From: Malurus cyaneus samueli
Lineage: Eukaryota > Chordata > Aves > Passeriformes > Maluridae
Length of the DNA stretch: 64,000 bases
NCBI GenBank assembly: GCA_009741485.1
Contig: CM019237.1
Location: 43,983,724-44,047,723, forward strand
Direction of reading: 5' to 3'
Part shown: positions 49,475 to 59,956 of the stretch, in pieces
How the letters are laid out: every line of letters begins with the position of its first letter
How positions within the stretch are numbered: position 1 is the first letter of the stretch
Translations under genes and position numbers: made by a program
The notes under the pieces: generated by a model
The model's input: only the letters and a program-made list of their open reading frames with translations
Told to the model about the DNA's origin: nothing
The model's database searches: none

Positions 49475-52400
49475 TGAACAGTTATTATATCATGCTTTTA
49501 ATACAAACTTAAAAAAATCTGGAACAATAGAAACTGTACAGATTTGATCAACCTTTTTATGGGTTTTTTGTTTGTTTTTAACTAAATCTCTAGACACACC
49601 AATATCCCGTTCCAAAATATTGCACAACATTCTGAATACAAAACTCTGATTGTATTCCTCCTTCGCTAAAGAAAAAAAAAAAAGGTAAAAAAAAAAAAAG
49701 ACAGCAACCCCCTGGATCCCCCTCTCAGTAGTCCCCTTCTCCAAAAATACCCCCAAGCAGAGCACACACAGAAACCCTCCACTCGGAGACATACAAACTT
49801 CTGTCCTCTTTCACTCCTCTCCCACAAGGCAACTGTCAATTCACTCCTTGGAGAGGGGTGGGAGAAAAGGGAGGCTGAGTGGGGAGAAAGGAATCTTCAC
49901 CACTTCTTTTTTTTTTTAAAGTTTTTTTCCTGAAAAAATATTTTTTCTCTCCTCTTTTTAAGAAAAAATCTTGAAAAGAAAAAAATTACATTTTTACGTT
50001 AGAAATATACATATATTATATATACCTCTTACATTTTACAAATGTAGCAAATTATTCAATACAAACGGACATCAACAAAAAGAACATAAACCCATAAAAA
50101 ATAAAAGTTAAAAAAAATTCATCTCTCTTCTCTTCCTAAGAAACCAGGTAAATTAGTGCAGGTTTTTAAAAAACAAAATTGAAGCTGAACGCCTACATCC
50201 AAGACTAGAAAAGACCTGAAAAGGCCGTTAGTTTCCATTTGCTGCCTGACGCTGGAGGAACATTTCTGAAGCACACTTTTTTCCTTTTAAGATGCAAAGA
50301 AGTTGGTCCCTCTTCTTTTCCTCCTTCCAATCACACCACTACTTTTAAAGCAGGTATATTATGTGTGGCAGGGCAAAGCGGCATCGAAGCTTCACACACA
50401 CAAGCAAGTGGACGGGGGACATCCCCACTTCTTCCCTCCCTCCCTGTGCTGGAGGAGAGCATGCTGTGTCATGGCAGTGGTTCAAAGATGCTTTGCCAGA
50501 TGTGGGGACAGTGTGGCGCAACTGGACCAGGTCCTGCCCTCAGGGGCAGAGCACCCCTCGCAGTCCAGTGCAGCATGTGGGATGGCACCCAGCAGCATCC
50601 TGCTGGGGAGAAGGACTCTATGGCAGTGGTAGTGTCCACAAGTGGCAGGTTCAAGAAAATAAAAAAAGGGAAAGACAACAGCTGGACCATTTCTCAGCAA
50701 CTTGTCCTAGTCTGGAAACCTGCATGATTGAGGTTGGGGGCAGCAGCTTTGGGGAAACAGGCTGGGCTCTGCTCTCCTCACCCACCTGATGTGCTGGTCA
50801 TAGCTCAAGGGCAAGCAGCCTGCTTGGGAACCCATGCTAAGCACGAGGTCAGGACCATGTGCCCCATCACCCATCCATGGGAAGGGTGTGCTGGAAACCC
50901 TCCTTGGAAAGTTCCAGGCAGAGGCAATCTGCCTGGAACAGCCTTCTGCAAATGCTCATTTGCAACACAACTTCAAAAGGGCTGAAGTGCCTCCATTTCA
51001 GCTTGAGGGAAAGGAGGAGGAGAAATACATGGTCAAGCTCCTCTCACCTGAAACAGACATTTCTTGAAAGAGCACTCTGGTTCCACAAGTGCAAGAGGAG
51101 TGGATTTCAGAGGGTGCTCCAAGAAACATCATTAAAAAAATCCAAACCTCAAATCTGGGAGGCAGCAAAAAGCTTGTTTGTCATTTAAACTGAGAACTTC
51201 GAAGACTGGAGTTTCATCATCTCCATCTCTCTCCTCTTTGTACACTTGCATGCCCACACAGCAGCCTCCAAGAAGACTTCCCTTCCCATCTAAAATGCCT
51301 CCACCCTTCTTGGGCATGATGCAACGTTCCTTTGGCTTTCTGTGAAGGTGGGTTTTGGAGTCCTGAACACAGAAGTGACCAAGCTGAAACGCCACTACTG
51401 CAGCCCGTCATCCTGGGGAAAGCTGCAGATCCCAGCCTTGCTGTGAGAAGGCACTATACATTCATGGGCTGGGATGACCACTTGCCTTTGGAGCACCCAT
51501 TCCAGCCGAGCCCTAAGCTTGCTGCTGTCCATGCTGATGTGATCTAGCTAGAATGAGGAATTTATGATAGGTGCTTCCTTTTTGTACTAGATCAGCCCCT
51601 CCTCATGCTTCTCCAGAAGGGCAAGGGAAGGGATTTGGTCAGGTGCATACCTGGCTGAAAGCACAAACCCTTACGCTACCACTCATGACAGCACCTTCAA
51701 CAACATCAACCTTTACCTTCCTCAGAAGTTCTGCTGCCTCACTAACTAAAAAGGAAGGAAATTTCCTCTCTGAGACAAGAGGATGAATTCACAGCAGATA
51801 ATGAGAACTCTACCTCAGAGGCCTCCCAAAGTGGATGCTGGCCCCTGCTGCTGGAGAAAACACCTGGGAAGCAGGGACCTGGTTGATCCAGCTGGTCCAG
51901 TGCCACCTCCCCCAAGCCACAAGGACAGGCAGGTGGTATTTTTACACCAGAGGCTGTCACCCAGACTGACCGGGCAGCCCTGAGTGAGCACAAAAAGGTC
52001 CTCTGGTTCAGGTACAGAAAAGTACAATACCACAGCCACTCAGCTCAAAGCACTGTCCCCCTGTAGCCATGGCTGGAAGTGCAGATGAGGAAGGCAGCAG
52101 GAAGAAGCCATTTCACAGTAATGCTCTGCTCTCACTATGACGTGCTGGGAGAAGAGTTAGTGCTTTTCAGCACGAGACAGAACAGCTCAGGCCAGCTTGG
52201 GCTGGAGCCACAACAGTGCAATGGTCTGCACCTGTGGGCACAGGAGATGCTCTCCATCTACATGCAGAGCCATAACAGAAAAAGCAAGCTCCCCCACCCA
52301 CTGCGGCTAGCACACAACAAGTGTGTGTGTCTCCACCAACACTGACTCATCCTCTTCTCATTCCTCCTCCAACACGGTGGTACCAACATGACGTCCCTAC

Positions 52401-52776
52401 ACTCAGGTGGAGGGACCCTGTGTCCAGCGTGGGGCAGGGGATGGTGCAGGGAATCAGGAGCATTGTAACCTACAGTTGCACCAGTCCTGGGCTGGGATGG
52501 GGGAACACAAACCAAAAAAAGCCGAAGATTCATTATAAGGAGTAAAAAAGTGAGTAGGAAAAAAGCATAGGTACTGAGTTAAAAAACAATTTAGTGCTTC
52601 AGGAGCGTTGCCAGCACAGCGCAACAACACTGAGCTCTCTCTTTTCCCAAGAACCTATATTTGTAAGGTTTTAATATTTTCCGTATATTTCTATTTTTCT
52701 TTTCTCTCCCTCTTGTTTGTTTTGTTCTTGTTTCCCCCCTCCCTCCCCACCCCAAAATACTCTCCTTCCTTTGTGT
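49475..52776 (-). other. TOB2: TOB2 3'UTR
   Basis: This follows the TOB2 stop on the minus strand and is AT-rich, with long A/T tracts toward the distal end (49.5-50.1 kb). The end is set by an ATTAAA poly(A) signal (reverse complement at 49497-49502) followed on the minus strand by a GU-rich stretch (GTGTGGTGTGTGCTC, about 49455-49470). Cleavage would fall at about 49475-49485, giving a 3.3-kb UTR, a plausible length for a TOB2 mRNA. Confidence 0.75.
49497..49502 (-). terminator. TOB2: TOB2 poly(A) signal ATTAAA
   Basis: TTTAAT on the plus strand reads ATTAAA on the minus strand. A GU-rich downstream element follows 27-45 nt later. Confidence 0.65.
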
Positions 52777-53799
52777 TCAGTTGGCCAGGACAACAGGCTG
52801 GAACGACTGGCTAGGATATTGCATGGCATTCAGGTTGTAGCTGAGTCCTTCCACGAAGGGAGACTTCTCCAGAAAGAGGCTATTGGTGCTGCCACCGAAG
52901 ACCTGAGCCATATCAAAGGTACCACTTGTGCTGGCATTGAACGGCGATGCTGGCGGGATGCTGCTGGCCTGGCTCTCACTGGCAACACCATCAAAGAAGA
53001 GACCGCTGGCTCCTGGTGAGCCACCGCTGTAAACGAACTCCTTGGCATTGGGTGAGAGCTGGGATTGTGGGGCTTGGTTCCCAGCGCTCCCGACGAAGTT
53101 CAGAGAGTGCATAGACAGGGAGAGGCCCTTCTGCTTCAGCAGGTTGGTGGTGGGAGACCTGACCATTCTTGGCTGCTGCACAGCCCCTGCTCCACCACTC
53201 CCTCCTCCAGCTCCTCCACCCTTCTTCATCTTAGTCGAGCCAAACTTGGTGGCAGCAAAGGTGGCAGTGGTGAAAGTGATGGGCTGTGCAGAGCGAGGGA
53301 TGAAGGTGGGGCTGGGTGACTGGCCAAAGGAGGGGGAAGGAGAGTTGGACAGTGAGTTGTCCTGGCTGCCGATAGGGACAAATACCTGGGCGTCGGGGTT
53401 GAAGCTGCTCTTGATTTCTTTGTCCAACTCTGTGGCACTGCAGCCCTCATTGTCATCTAGGTAGAGAACCTTAACAGAGCCCTTCTCACCGATCTGGTAG
53501 GAAACCTCAAAAGGATCAATCCAGACACTCAGCTCTTCTGGAACATTAGCACGCACATCCTCCACAGCCAGCCCGCTCCGCTTGGCTGCCAGCTCCACCA
53601 CGGGATCCACTGTCTCCCCTATATGAACACAGCGATAGCCAGATCCCTTCAGAGGCTTCTCTGGGTACCAGTGACCCTCATATTTCTTCTTCAGCAGGCG
53701 CTCTAGCTCCTCACCAAACAGGTCTGCCCGCCTCCGAGGAAGCTTGTTGTACAGGTATGAGATGATGAAGTTAAGAGCAACTTTGATCTCCAGATGCAT
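52777..53799 (-). CDS. TOB2: TOB2, transducer of ERBB2 2 (anti-proliferative BTG/Tob protein)
   Basis: This single coding exon encodes 340 residues; human TOB2 has 344. The BTG/Tob domain fills residues 1 to about 115, including [20 protein letters not shown] (box A, about 27-60) and [19 protein letters not shown] (box B, about 86-104). These bind the CNOT7/8 deadenylase. A Ser-Pro-rich stretch ([15 protein letters not shown], 152-166) is the likely MAPK-type phosphorylation region, followed by a Lys/Gly-rich linker. Two PAM2-like motifs for the PABPC1 MLLE domain are visible: [14 protein letters not shown] (246-259) and [15 protein letters not shown] (321-335). The protein ends VVLAN. It recruits CCR4-NOT to PABP-bound mRNA and restrains proliferation. 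The ATG has A at -3. A Gly-rich insert at about 194-205 differs from the human protein. Confidence 0.97.
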   Translation of the reverse strand: MHLEIKVALNFIISYLYNKLPRRRADLFGEELERLLKKKYEGHWYPEKPLKGSGYRCVHIGETVDPVVELAAKRSGLAVEDVRANVPEELSVWIDPFEVSYQIGEKGSVKVLYLDDNEGCSATELDKEIKSSFNPDAQVFVPIGSQDNSLSNSPSPSFGQSPSPTFIPRSAQPITFTTATFAATKFGSTKMKKGGGAGGGSGGAGAVQQPRMVRSPTTNLLKQKGLSLSMHSLNFVGSAGNQAPQSQLSPNAKEFVYSGGSPGASGLFFDGVASESQASSIPPASPFNASTSGTFDMAQVFGGSTNSLFLEKSPFVEGLSYNLNAMQYPSQSFQPVVLAN

Positions 53800-53885
53800 A
53801 CTCTCTTCGCAGCAAGCAATTCAGGGCAGGGTATTAAAAGTGACAAAATGACAGAAACATAGACAAGTTTTGGCTCCAAACAGAC
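53800..53885 (-). other. TOB2: TOB2 5'UTR segment of exon 2
   Basis: The exon boundary is placed at 53885 because the minus strand there reads a long pyrimidine run ending CCCTAG, a good acceptor. The 86 nt down to the ATG are 5'UTR. Confidence 0.7.
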
Positions 53886-56800
53886 CTAGGGAAAGAGAGA
53901 AAAGGATGGATGAAGACTAGAGAAGTTAACAACTCTCCACCTGTTGAGATAAACAACTGTGCCTTTTCATGAACAAAGCAGAATGAGTAATTTGCACAAA
54001 TACTAACAAGAAGTAATTCTCTCTAGGAGAGTTGCCACAAATCTACTGGTCCTTAAAACAGAGGGATGCTGGTAGGGAGGAGTCTCCATGCTACTCTTTC
54101 AGAAGAAATAAGGGCGCAGCCACTGCCCGCACACAGGTACGTACATCAGCCTCACCTCACTGCCAAGCACTGCTGCTGTAACCTGGCAGGCCACTGCCTG
54201 CTCTGGCAGAGCTCTGTCAGCACATCTAACACGTTTCCCCTGCTCTGGCACTCAGCTGCTTCCAGAACGGCTCACCTGCACCAGACTCTCCAGAGAACAA
54301 GCACAGCACCTGAACAGCCTCGTGACTTGCTCAGCAGCTCTGTGCAGAGACCTGCTTGCACTCAGGACAGCAGGGCCAGCCTCTCCTCTGGGAGGCTGGG
54401 TGGTTGAGCCGGGTGCCATGTCTTGCTGGCACAAGCGCAGAAGCAATGAGAAGGAGTGAGGGAGGGTGCTGAGGCACCAGCTGCCAGCCCATGTTTACTA
54501 TCCCCTTGACTGGCAGACACATATTAAGTGTACCCAATTGAGACTCTGTCTAGCTACAAGCATAAAATCTCAGTTTAATTCTGCTGGAGGGGAGAGTGGG
54601 ACAGAAAATGTGTGTGGCTCACGAAATACAGGCGTGCCAACAGCCTTTCCAATACAGTTCACATTGGTTATCTCTGTACACAGGGAAGATGAGCTCTGTT
54701 AAGATCAGGTATCTACTTAATAAAAACTGAAATTGCTTGCCAAAGATTGAAGTAATCCTCCCTCCTCTCTCTCTCTCTCCCTGGTAAGGAAGTCTCTGAA
54801 ACGGAGAGAACCCACATAAGCACAATACAAAACCACAACACTCAATTCTCCCATTATACACAGATTTGCAAACAGCATTTACGTACAAAAAAAACCCCAA
54901 ACCAGGTATGTCAGCATTACATTCCATCACTCATCCAAAGAAGATGAATCCCACAGGTATTTTAAGAGGAAGCACACTTCCAGTAGCCTCCACGCCTCTC
55001 CAGAGGAAAGAAGAATATCCAGTTTTTAATTGGCAGCTTAGTCAGAGGCCGCTTTGTATTTAGCTGCCCTCACCTTGCTCAAAGAGATACACCTCAACCA
55101 TCTTCCTAAAATGGGCTTTAGGGATGCTCTTGCACAGCACTCAAGCCACTGTTTACAATGTGTGACAATTATTTGGGGGTGGGGATGGAGTACAAACATA
55201 CATTGTCAGCGTTCCCCTGAAAAATCCCATCAGCACAACCAGGTACCCATGCTGGCCTAGGGCAGGAGCAAGAAAAAAACTGATCAGACTTGTTTACTTG
55301 GTCTAGTTTAGTGGACAGAAAGGCTGAATAACTTTTAAAGAAAGCCTCAAGTATTTTGAAGCTTTACTGGAAAAAAAAAGAATGCAGATTCTATGCTTTT
55401 TCTGTACTACTCAGAGTTCACAGAGGCTTAGCTTTAGGATGATGGCAACCAGAAGCGGATCCCACACCTCAAATCTGCCAACAAGGAGGCCAGTTCTGGA
55501 AGGAACTCTCTCTGGATTTGACTCAGCAACATAAAAACACACACAAACAAGGGAGTGGAGAAGAAGTCTTGCCTTTAAAAATGCTTTAAGAAATTACTGT
55601 AATGTAACAAACTTTGGTATGTCACTGTAACCTGACCAAGTCCAAGTGAGAACAGATGAATGTCAAATAAGCAACCACAGTTTTTCTAAGAACAGTAAGG
55701 AAAAGCCATTTTCAGAAGCCAAGAATCTTGGCACAGAGACATTTTCTTCCACAGAAATGAAGCATGAAGTACACCCCTAAAAGAGCACATGAAAAGTTCT
55801 AAACCCTAACATGGGCTTGTACGGGCTATACTACCTCAAGAGAGGATTACATGGAGCCCTCTAACTTCTTTGGCTTTGAGACATTCAAAAGAGAGGACAG
55901 CTCAGGATCCCAGAAAATTAAGCCGAAAGAGAACACCCAGTTTGTAAATTTTTAAACCTTGTAATGAATTCTAATCCAGATCCAAAATCTATTAAGAAAT
56001 CAGATATTATAGACTAGGAAAGGAACAAAAGCCAAAATTTGTCAACACCATATCTGCAATACTAATGTCTCAATATACATTGAGAAGCCCAGTTCCTCAT
56101 TGACTTTTCGTAGAAAGCAGTAAGGAAGTGCAATTATACATCATTGTCTCATTTCTTCTTTTTTCCTGCTTGCCTAAAAGGAGAAAACTCAGTACCTTGG
56201 CTATGAAAAAGTAAAACTAATAATACCAACAGCTGCCAAGGTAGTGACATACAACTGATACCTGCCAAAGGCACTAAAAAAAGTCACTGGCTCCTCAGAT
56301 TGTTGACATAGCAAGATGCACTCCAGTAGGATCCCCTCAATCTCTTTCTACTGCATTGAAATGTGATAAAGTAAAATAAATAAAATTAAATAACCCCCCC
56401 CCCAAAAAAAAAAAAAACGGCTTAAGCAAACATGTCTCTGAAAGAAGAAACTATGGACTATCAACTGTAAGAGGTATTCTGAGCAGTCTTCCCTAAAGGC
56501 CAGCATTTTCCAAGTAAAGGCTTACTATACGTGGGCAGAACATTGAAGTGCTGGCAGGAAACAAAGGGCTGTTTCTCTGCTCTGCGGTGGGAAGGCAGGA
56601 ACCCCCTCAGACCCCTCGTTTATCGATATGCTGAAGGGGGGAGGCCAGACCATCACTTGCAACAGAGAAGAGTGAACACCGGAACGATTCCCTCTCTTCC
56701 TGGCTACACCAACACGGTGGGTGACCTTGCGGGTATCCCTCAGAGCTCCCCAGAGAAGTCCGGCCTCAGGAACGGGCTGGCGGCCTCCTCGGAACTTGAA

Positions 56801-57950
56801 CAGACGGCTACCACGGCGGCCTGAGCTGCCACAGCCGGACACACCCGTCTGGAACGAGGGCCCCTCTCCCGCAAGACGAACAGCCCCGCGGGGACGAAGA
56901 CCGGCCACCCCCTCCATCCCCGGTGCCCGGCCGGCCCAGCACGCCGAGCTGTAGTCCTCGCCTCCCCTCCCCGCCCGCGACCTACTTCTCCCCGGACTGC
57001 GGCTCCCGGCGCGCCCCGCGCCCGGCCCGGCGCGTCCCCCGGCGGGGCAGAGCATAAAATTTTCCAGGGCACATGCGCGCTGGGGGCCGCCCGCCCTTCC
57101 CGGCGCTGCCCACGGCCGGGACACGCCCCGCGGCCCGGGACCGCCGGGCACCCGCCCCCTTCGTCCGTTCCCTTTCACTCCCTTCCTCGCGGCAGCGATA
57201 GGCGAGCGCGTCCCCACCCCGCAGCACTTCCCCCCTCCACGGCTGCGAGACGGAGCCCTGGAGGCCACAAACCCAGTGTCCTTCTGTCCCTCTCTCCCGC
57301 CCACGGCTGCTTGTCCCCTTCGCCTCAGTGGGGCACGCGAGGTTGCAAACAAGGTTCCCAACAGAGCGGTCGAATGGATGGGGGACATATCAGCAAGGGC
57401 GAGCACCTGGTCCCGCACACCCAACGGGGCACCGCAGATTGGGGTGTCCGGGGGAGATGGAGGTGGGGGGGGAGGCAGCCCAGCCCATCCCCGACAGCGC
57501 CTTTGTTATCGCGGGGCTTCTCCCCCCCAGGATCTCGACGTGCACGAAAGCGGACACCCAGGCGACATTCCCTTTCCCCGGCAGCCCAGGGTGCCCACCG
57601 CCGCCCCAAGGTCCAGCCTGCCTTTTTGGGGATATAAGGGCTGAGCAGCATCCCGCTCGCGTATCCCCCCGCCCCTCAAACTGGGCTGAAGAGAACAAAA
57701 TGGTGAACTCAGGCACTGAAAAGCGTCCCCGACCCAATCAATTTCACCCCCATTCTTCTTCCGTGAAGCCCCAATAATCTCCCCAAGGGCCACAGCCACT
57801 CAGTGACTCCAGGGAGGGGCAAATCGCTGCTCCTAGCGGGGAGGGGGACGATAAGCCCCCTCAGAGCAAGCCCACAGAGAGGACGCGCGCTGACGGGGCC
57901 TCGGCCCGAGATGGGGTGTGGGGGAGGGAAGCACCCCCCGCCCCACTTAC
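53886..57950 (-). other. TOB2: TOB2 intron 1 (within the 5'UTR)
   Basis: Intron on the minus strand from donor GTAAGTGGGG (plus 57941-57950) to the acceptor at 53886-53887. It contains a CT-rich tract near 54764-54783 and a C-run followed by an A-run at 56394-56416. Its right third is CpG-rich. No coding sequence was seen, although a second donor-like GTAGGT on the minus strand near 56983 could serve an alternative first exon. Confidence 0.65.
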
Positions 57951-58150
57951 TGCGTCCTCGGCTCCAGGGCCGGAGGCTTGCTGGCGGCTGTCGTGGGGGC
58001 CGTGGATGCTGCCGGCGGATCTCTGCTCTGCCTCGTCTCGTCCGTCCCCTCCCTTCCTTGTCCCCCGGCGGCGCGGGGCGAGCGCGGTGCTGTGGTGCGG
58101 ATGCTGGTGGCCCGTCCCCAGAGCCGCCCGCGCCCTGGCCCCAAGTGAGC
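57951..58150 (-). other. TOB2: TOB2 5'UTR exon 1 (5' end approximate)
   Basis: On the minus strand the sequence GAGGACGCA is followed by GTAAGTGGGG, a near-perfect donor, so an exon ends at 57951. No coding start belonging to TOB2 lies in it, and the CDS is entirely in the next exon. The 5' end was not seen and is set at about 58150 by the surrounding GC-box DNA. Confidence 0.6.
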
Positions 58151-58966
58151 CAACTCACGGCAAACTTTCACCCTTAGCAACCCCTCGGCGCACGGATCCG
58201 CTCCCGCCCCGCGTGATGCGGCCGCAGGGGGCGGGGCGGCACTACTTCCTCCTGCCTCCTGTCCCCTTCCGCAGCGCCCCGGGATGGACGGGGGTCTGGG
58301 CCGGCGGAACCCCCCCTGCAGCCCCTCGAGTCCCGGATACGAGCGTAGGGGAAGGAAAGAGGGGGCCGCAGGTTTAGCGGGGATTGACCTGAGGATTTCC
58401 CCAAGCGGCTTAGTCCGAGGCGGTGGCGGAAGGGGATCGAGTAGGGCGGGGAGGTACGAGCCGACTGGCGTGGTCCCCGCCCCCGCGCACCACGGGCATT
58501 GTCAAGCCTTAGCTCGGTGTCAAGGCCAGCCCCGGGACTCCCGAGGGGACAGCTCCTCGCATGACCCAGCCACGTCTGCGAAAATCCCCGCGGTGTAATA
58601 CTCCGCCCGAGCGGAAGAACTCGGGGAGAGGTGCAAACGAGCAATCCCGTCTCCCTCTGTCGGTGCAAACCCCTCCGGACCCCCAGTTCCCAATACGGGC
58701 GAGGAGTCCGGATGGCTGTGGGCGCATCTCCACGGGGAGCAACGGGACAAGGCAAAACCAGGAGCGCTGGCGTCACCGCGGGGAGGGCAGGAATAGCATG
58801 GCCATCCCCACAGACCCGAGACGGGGACGGAGACCCCACCCCCGGCACTCGCTCCCCGCCTCCCGGACTATTTTGTTCCACACGCCTGTGTGCCTCCACC
58901 TCCAGCGGAGCAGGGCCGGCCTGACACGGCGGAGACGATACCGACAAGGTGCAAGTGCCGGCCGTG

Positions 58967-59260
58967 CTAAAAATAACTGCGGCGTGTTAGCAACAGCCTT
59001 CCCATTGGCTGGCCGGACCCAGCGGCGCCTTCGGATTGGAGCGCTGCCTCAGCCAGTGAGCCGAAGGGGGTGTGCGCGCCGGGCGGTGCCGGGGCTGCCG
59101 GGAGATGTAGTCACGGGGGTGGCTGTGACCTGCCCTATCCTGGGCGCTCCGGTCCCGCACCGCGGGGCGTTCGCGGGTTCGGGCAGGGCCCGGGCTGACC
59201 GGCTGCCCTGGGGAAGGACAATCACGACTGGCATCCCTGGGGCCATGGACCGATGGCGGC
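58967..59260. promoter_or_regulatory. Second promoter-like cluster upstream of TOB2
   Basis: Ordered motifs lie within 300 bp. There is a MEF2-type CTAAAAATAA at 58967-58976 and two inverted CCAAT boxes (ATTGG at 59004-59008 and 59035-59039). A ZNF143/THAP11-like ACTACATCTCCCGGCAG lies on the minus strand at 59095-59111, and a YY1-like GATGGCGGC at 59252-59260. This is a typical housekeeping promoter grammar. It could drive an alternative TOB2 first exon (minus) or a plus-strand transcript; direction is not decided by sequence. Confidence 0.5.
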
Positions 59261-59324
59261 ACCTCCACCGCCAAAGGCTGAGCTGCACCGCCCACTGGCA
59301 AGCCGAAGGCGCTCTCACCCAGCA

Positions 59325-59954
59325 CACACACAGATCCTCCACACCCTTTATTTTAAAGCAGACCCATTATTAGTTCCAGGAAAATGAAGAAAATGCCTAC
59401 AGGCATCCCCAAACTGTGTATTTTACCGTGCAAGGTCACACCTTGGACACCTCTGCACCCACACCAACCACTTGAAAAGGCTGCTTGCTGTCCACACATA
59501 AAGCAGCTCTTAACCCAAGTAAACACTCCAAACTAGTGGAAGGGACACCAAGAATGGTATTTCCAGGCTCTCCCAGCCATGTGTCCTGCATCTTCCTCAG
59601 TGATGACATATACAGAGGGTGACACAAGCATTGCCATACTCCCTGTTGGAGCAGGGGTGGCTGGCCTGGCAACTATGTCCCAAGTGCAAAAATACAAAGT
59701 TCATCTCTTGCCCCATTTCCACAATAGCCCTCGACCTCCTTCTGCATTTGGTTTGTCCTCCCTCATTCCGGAACACTTTACCTCAGTGACAACACTCAGG
59801 TACTGCCTTTGCCACAGAAGAGCACTTCTTTTGAGGCCAGCCAGCACCACGTGTTAAAAAATCTATTGATGTTCCTTCCCAGCCACTCCAGCCAGCCTTG
59901 CTTGTTTTCCCACTGATTAAAGAAAAAAACCCAACAACTTTGGAAGTTTTTAGT
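59325..59954 (-). other. Candidate terminal exon of an unidentified minus-strand transcript
   Basis: On the minus strand a long pyrimidine run ending TTCTCTTGCAG forms a strong acceptor at 59955-59956. About 610 nt later there is AATAAA (plus 59343-59348), followed 15-30 nt on by a GU-rich stretch (TGTGTGTGTGCTGGG). Together these define a plausible last exon. Two of three frames stay open for about 58 codons from the acceptor, but I recognise neither peptide. It could be an alternative distal end for PHF5A, a lncRNA or an unknown gene. Confidence 0.4.
59343..59348 (-). terminator. Minus-strand poly(A) signal AATAAA
   Basis: TTTATT on the plus strand, with a GU-rich element downstream on the minus strand. 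No known gene is assigned to it. Confidence 0.5.
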
Positions 59955-59956
59955 CT

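Larger units (their letters stand above)
56830..59310. promoter_or_regulatory. TOB2: CpG-rich region over the TOB2 promoter
   Basis: About 2.5 kb of CpG-dense sequence with several GC boxes (for example GGGGGCGGGGCGG at about 58226-58238). It covers the TOB2 first exon and the second promoter-like cluster near 59.1 kb. Long open frames on both strands here follow from GC content. Confidence 0.75.

Noticed and set aside
53042..53464. 140-codon open frame antisense to TOB2
   Set aside because: Shadow of the TOB2 coding sequence on the other strand.
56525..57424. 299-codon open frame on the minus strand in the TOB2 intron
   Set aside because: Lies over the CpG-rich region upstream of TOB2; Arg/Gly/Pro-rich with no recognisable motif.
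58174..58947. 257-codon open frame on the minus strand, and the opposing 270-codon frame at 58561-59373
   Set aside because: Two long frames on opposite strands in the same CpG island are a GC-content effect; neither resembles a known family.
59436..59954. Bcl-2-like BH2 resemblance (Gln-Gly-Trp context) in the first open frame of the candidate terminal exon
   Set aside because: Only a few residues fit, the other frame is equally open, and no upstream exon with a BH1 motif was found.
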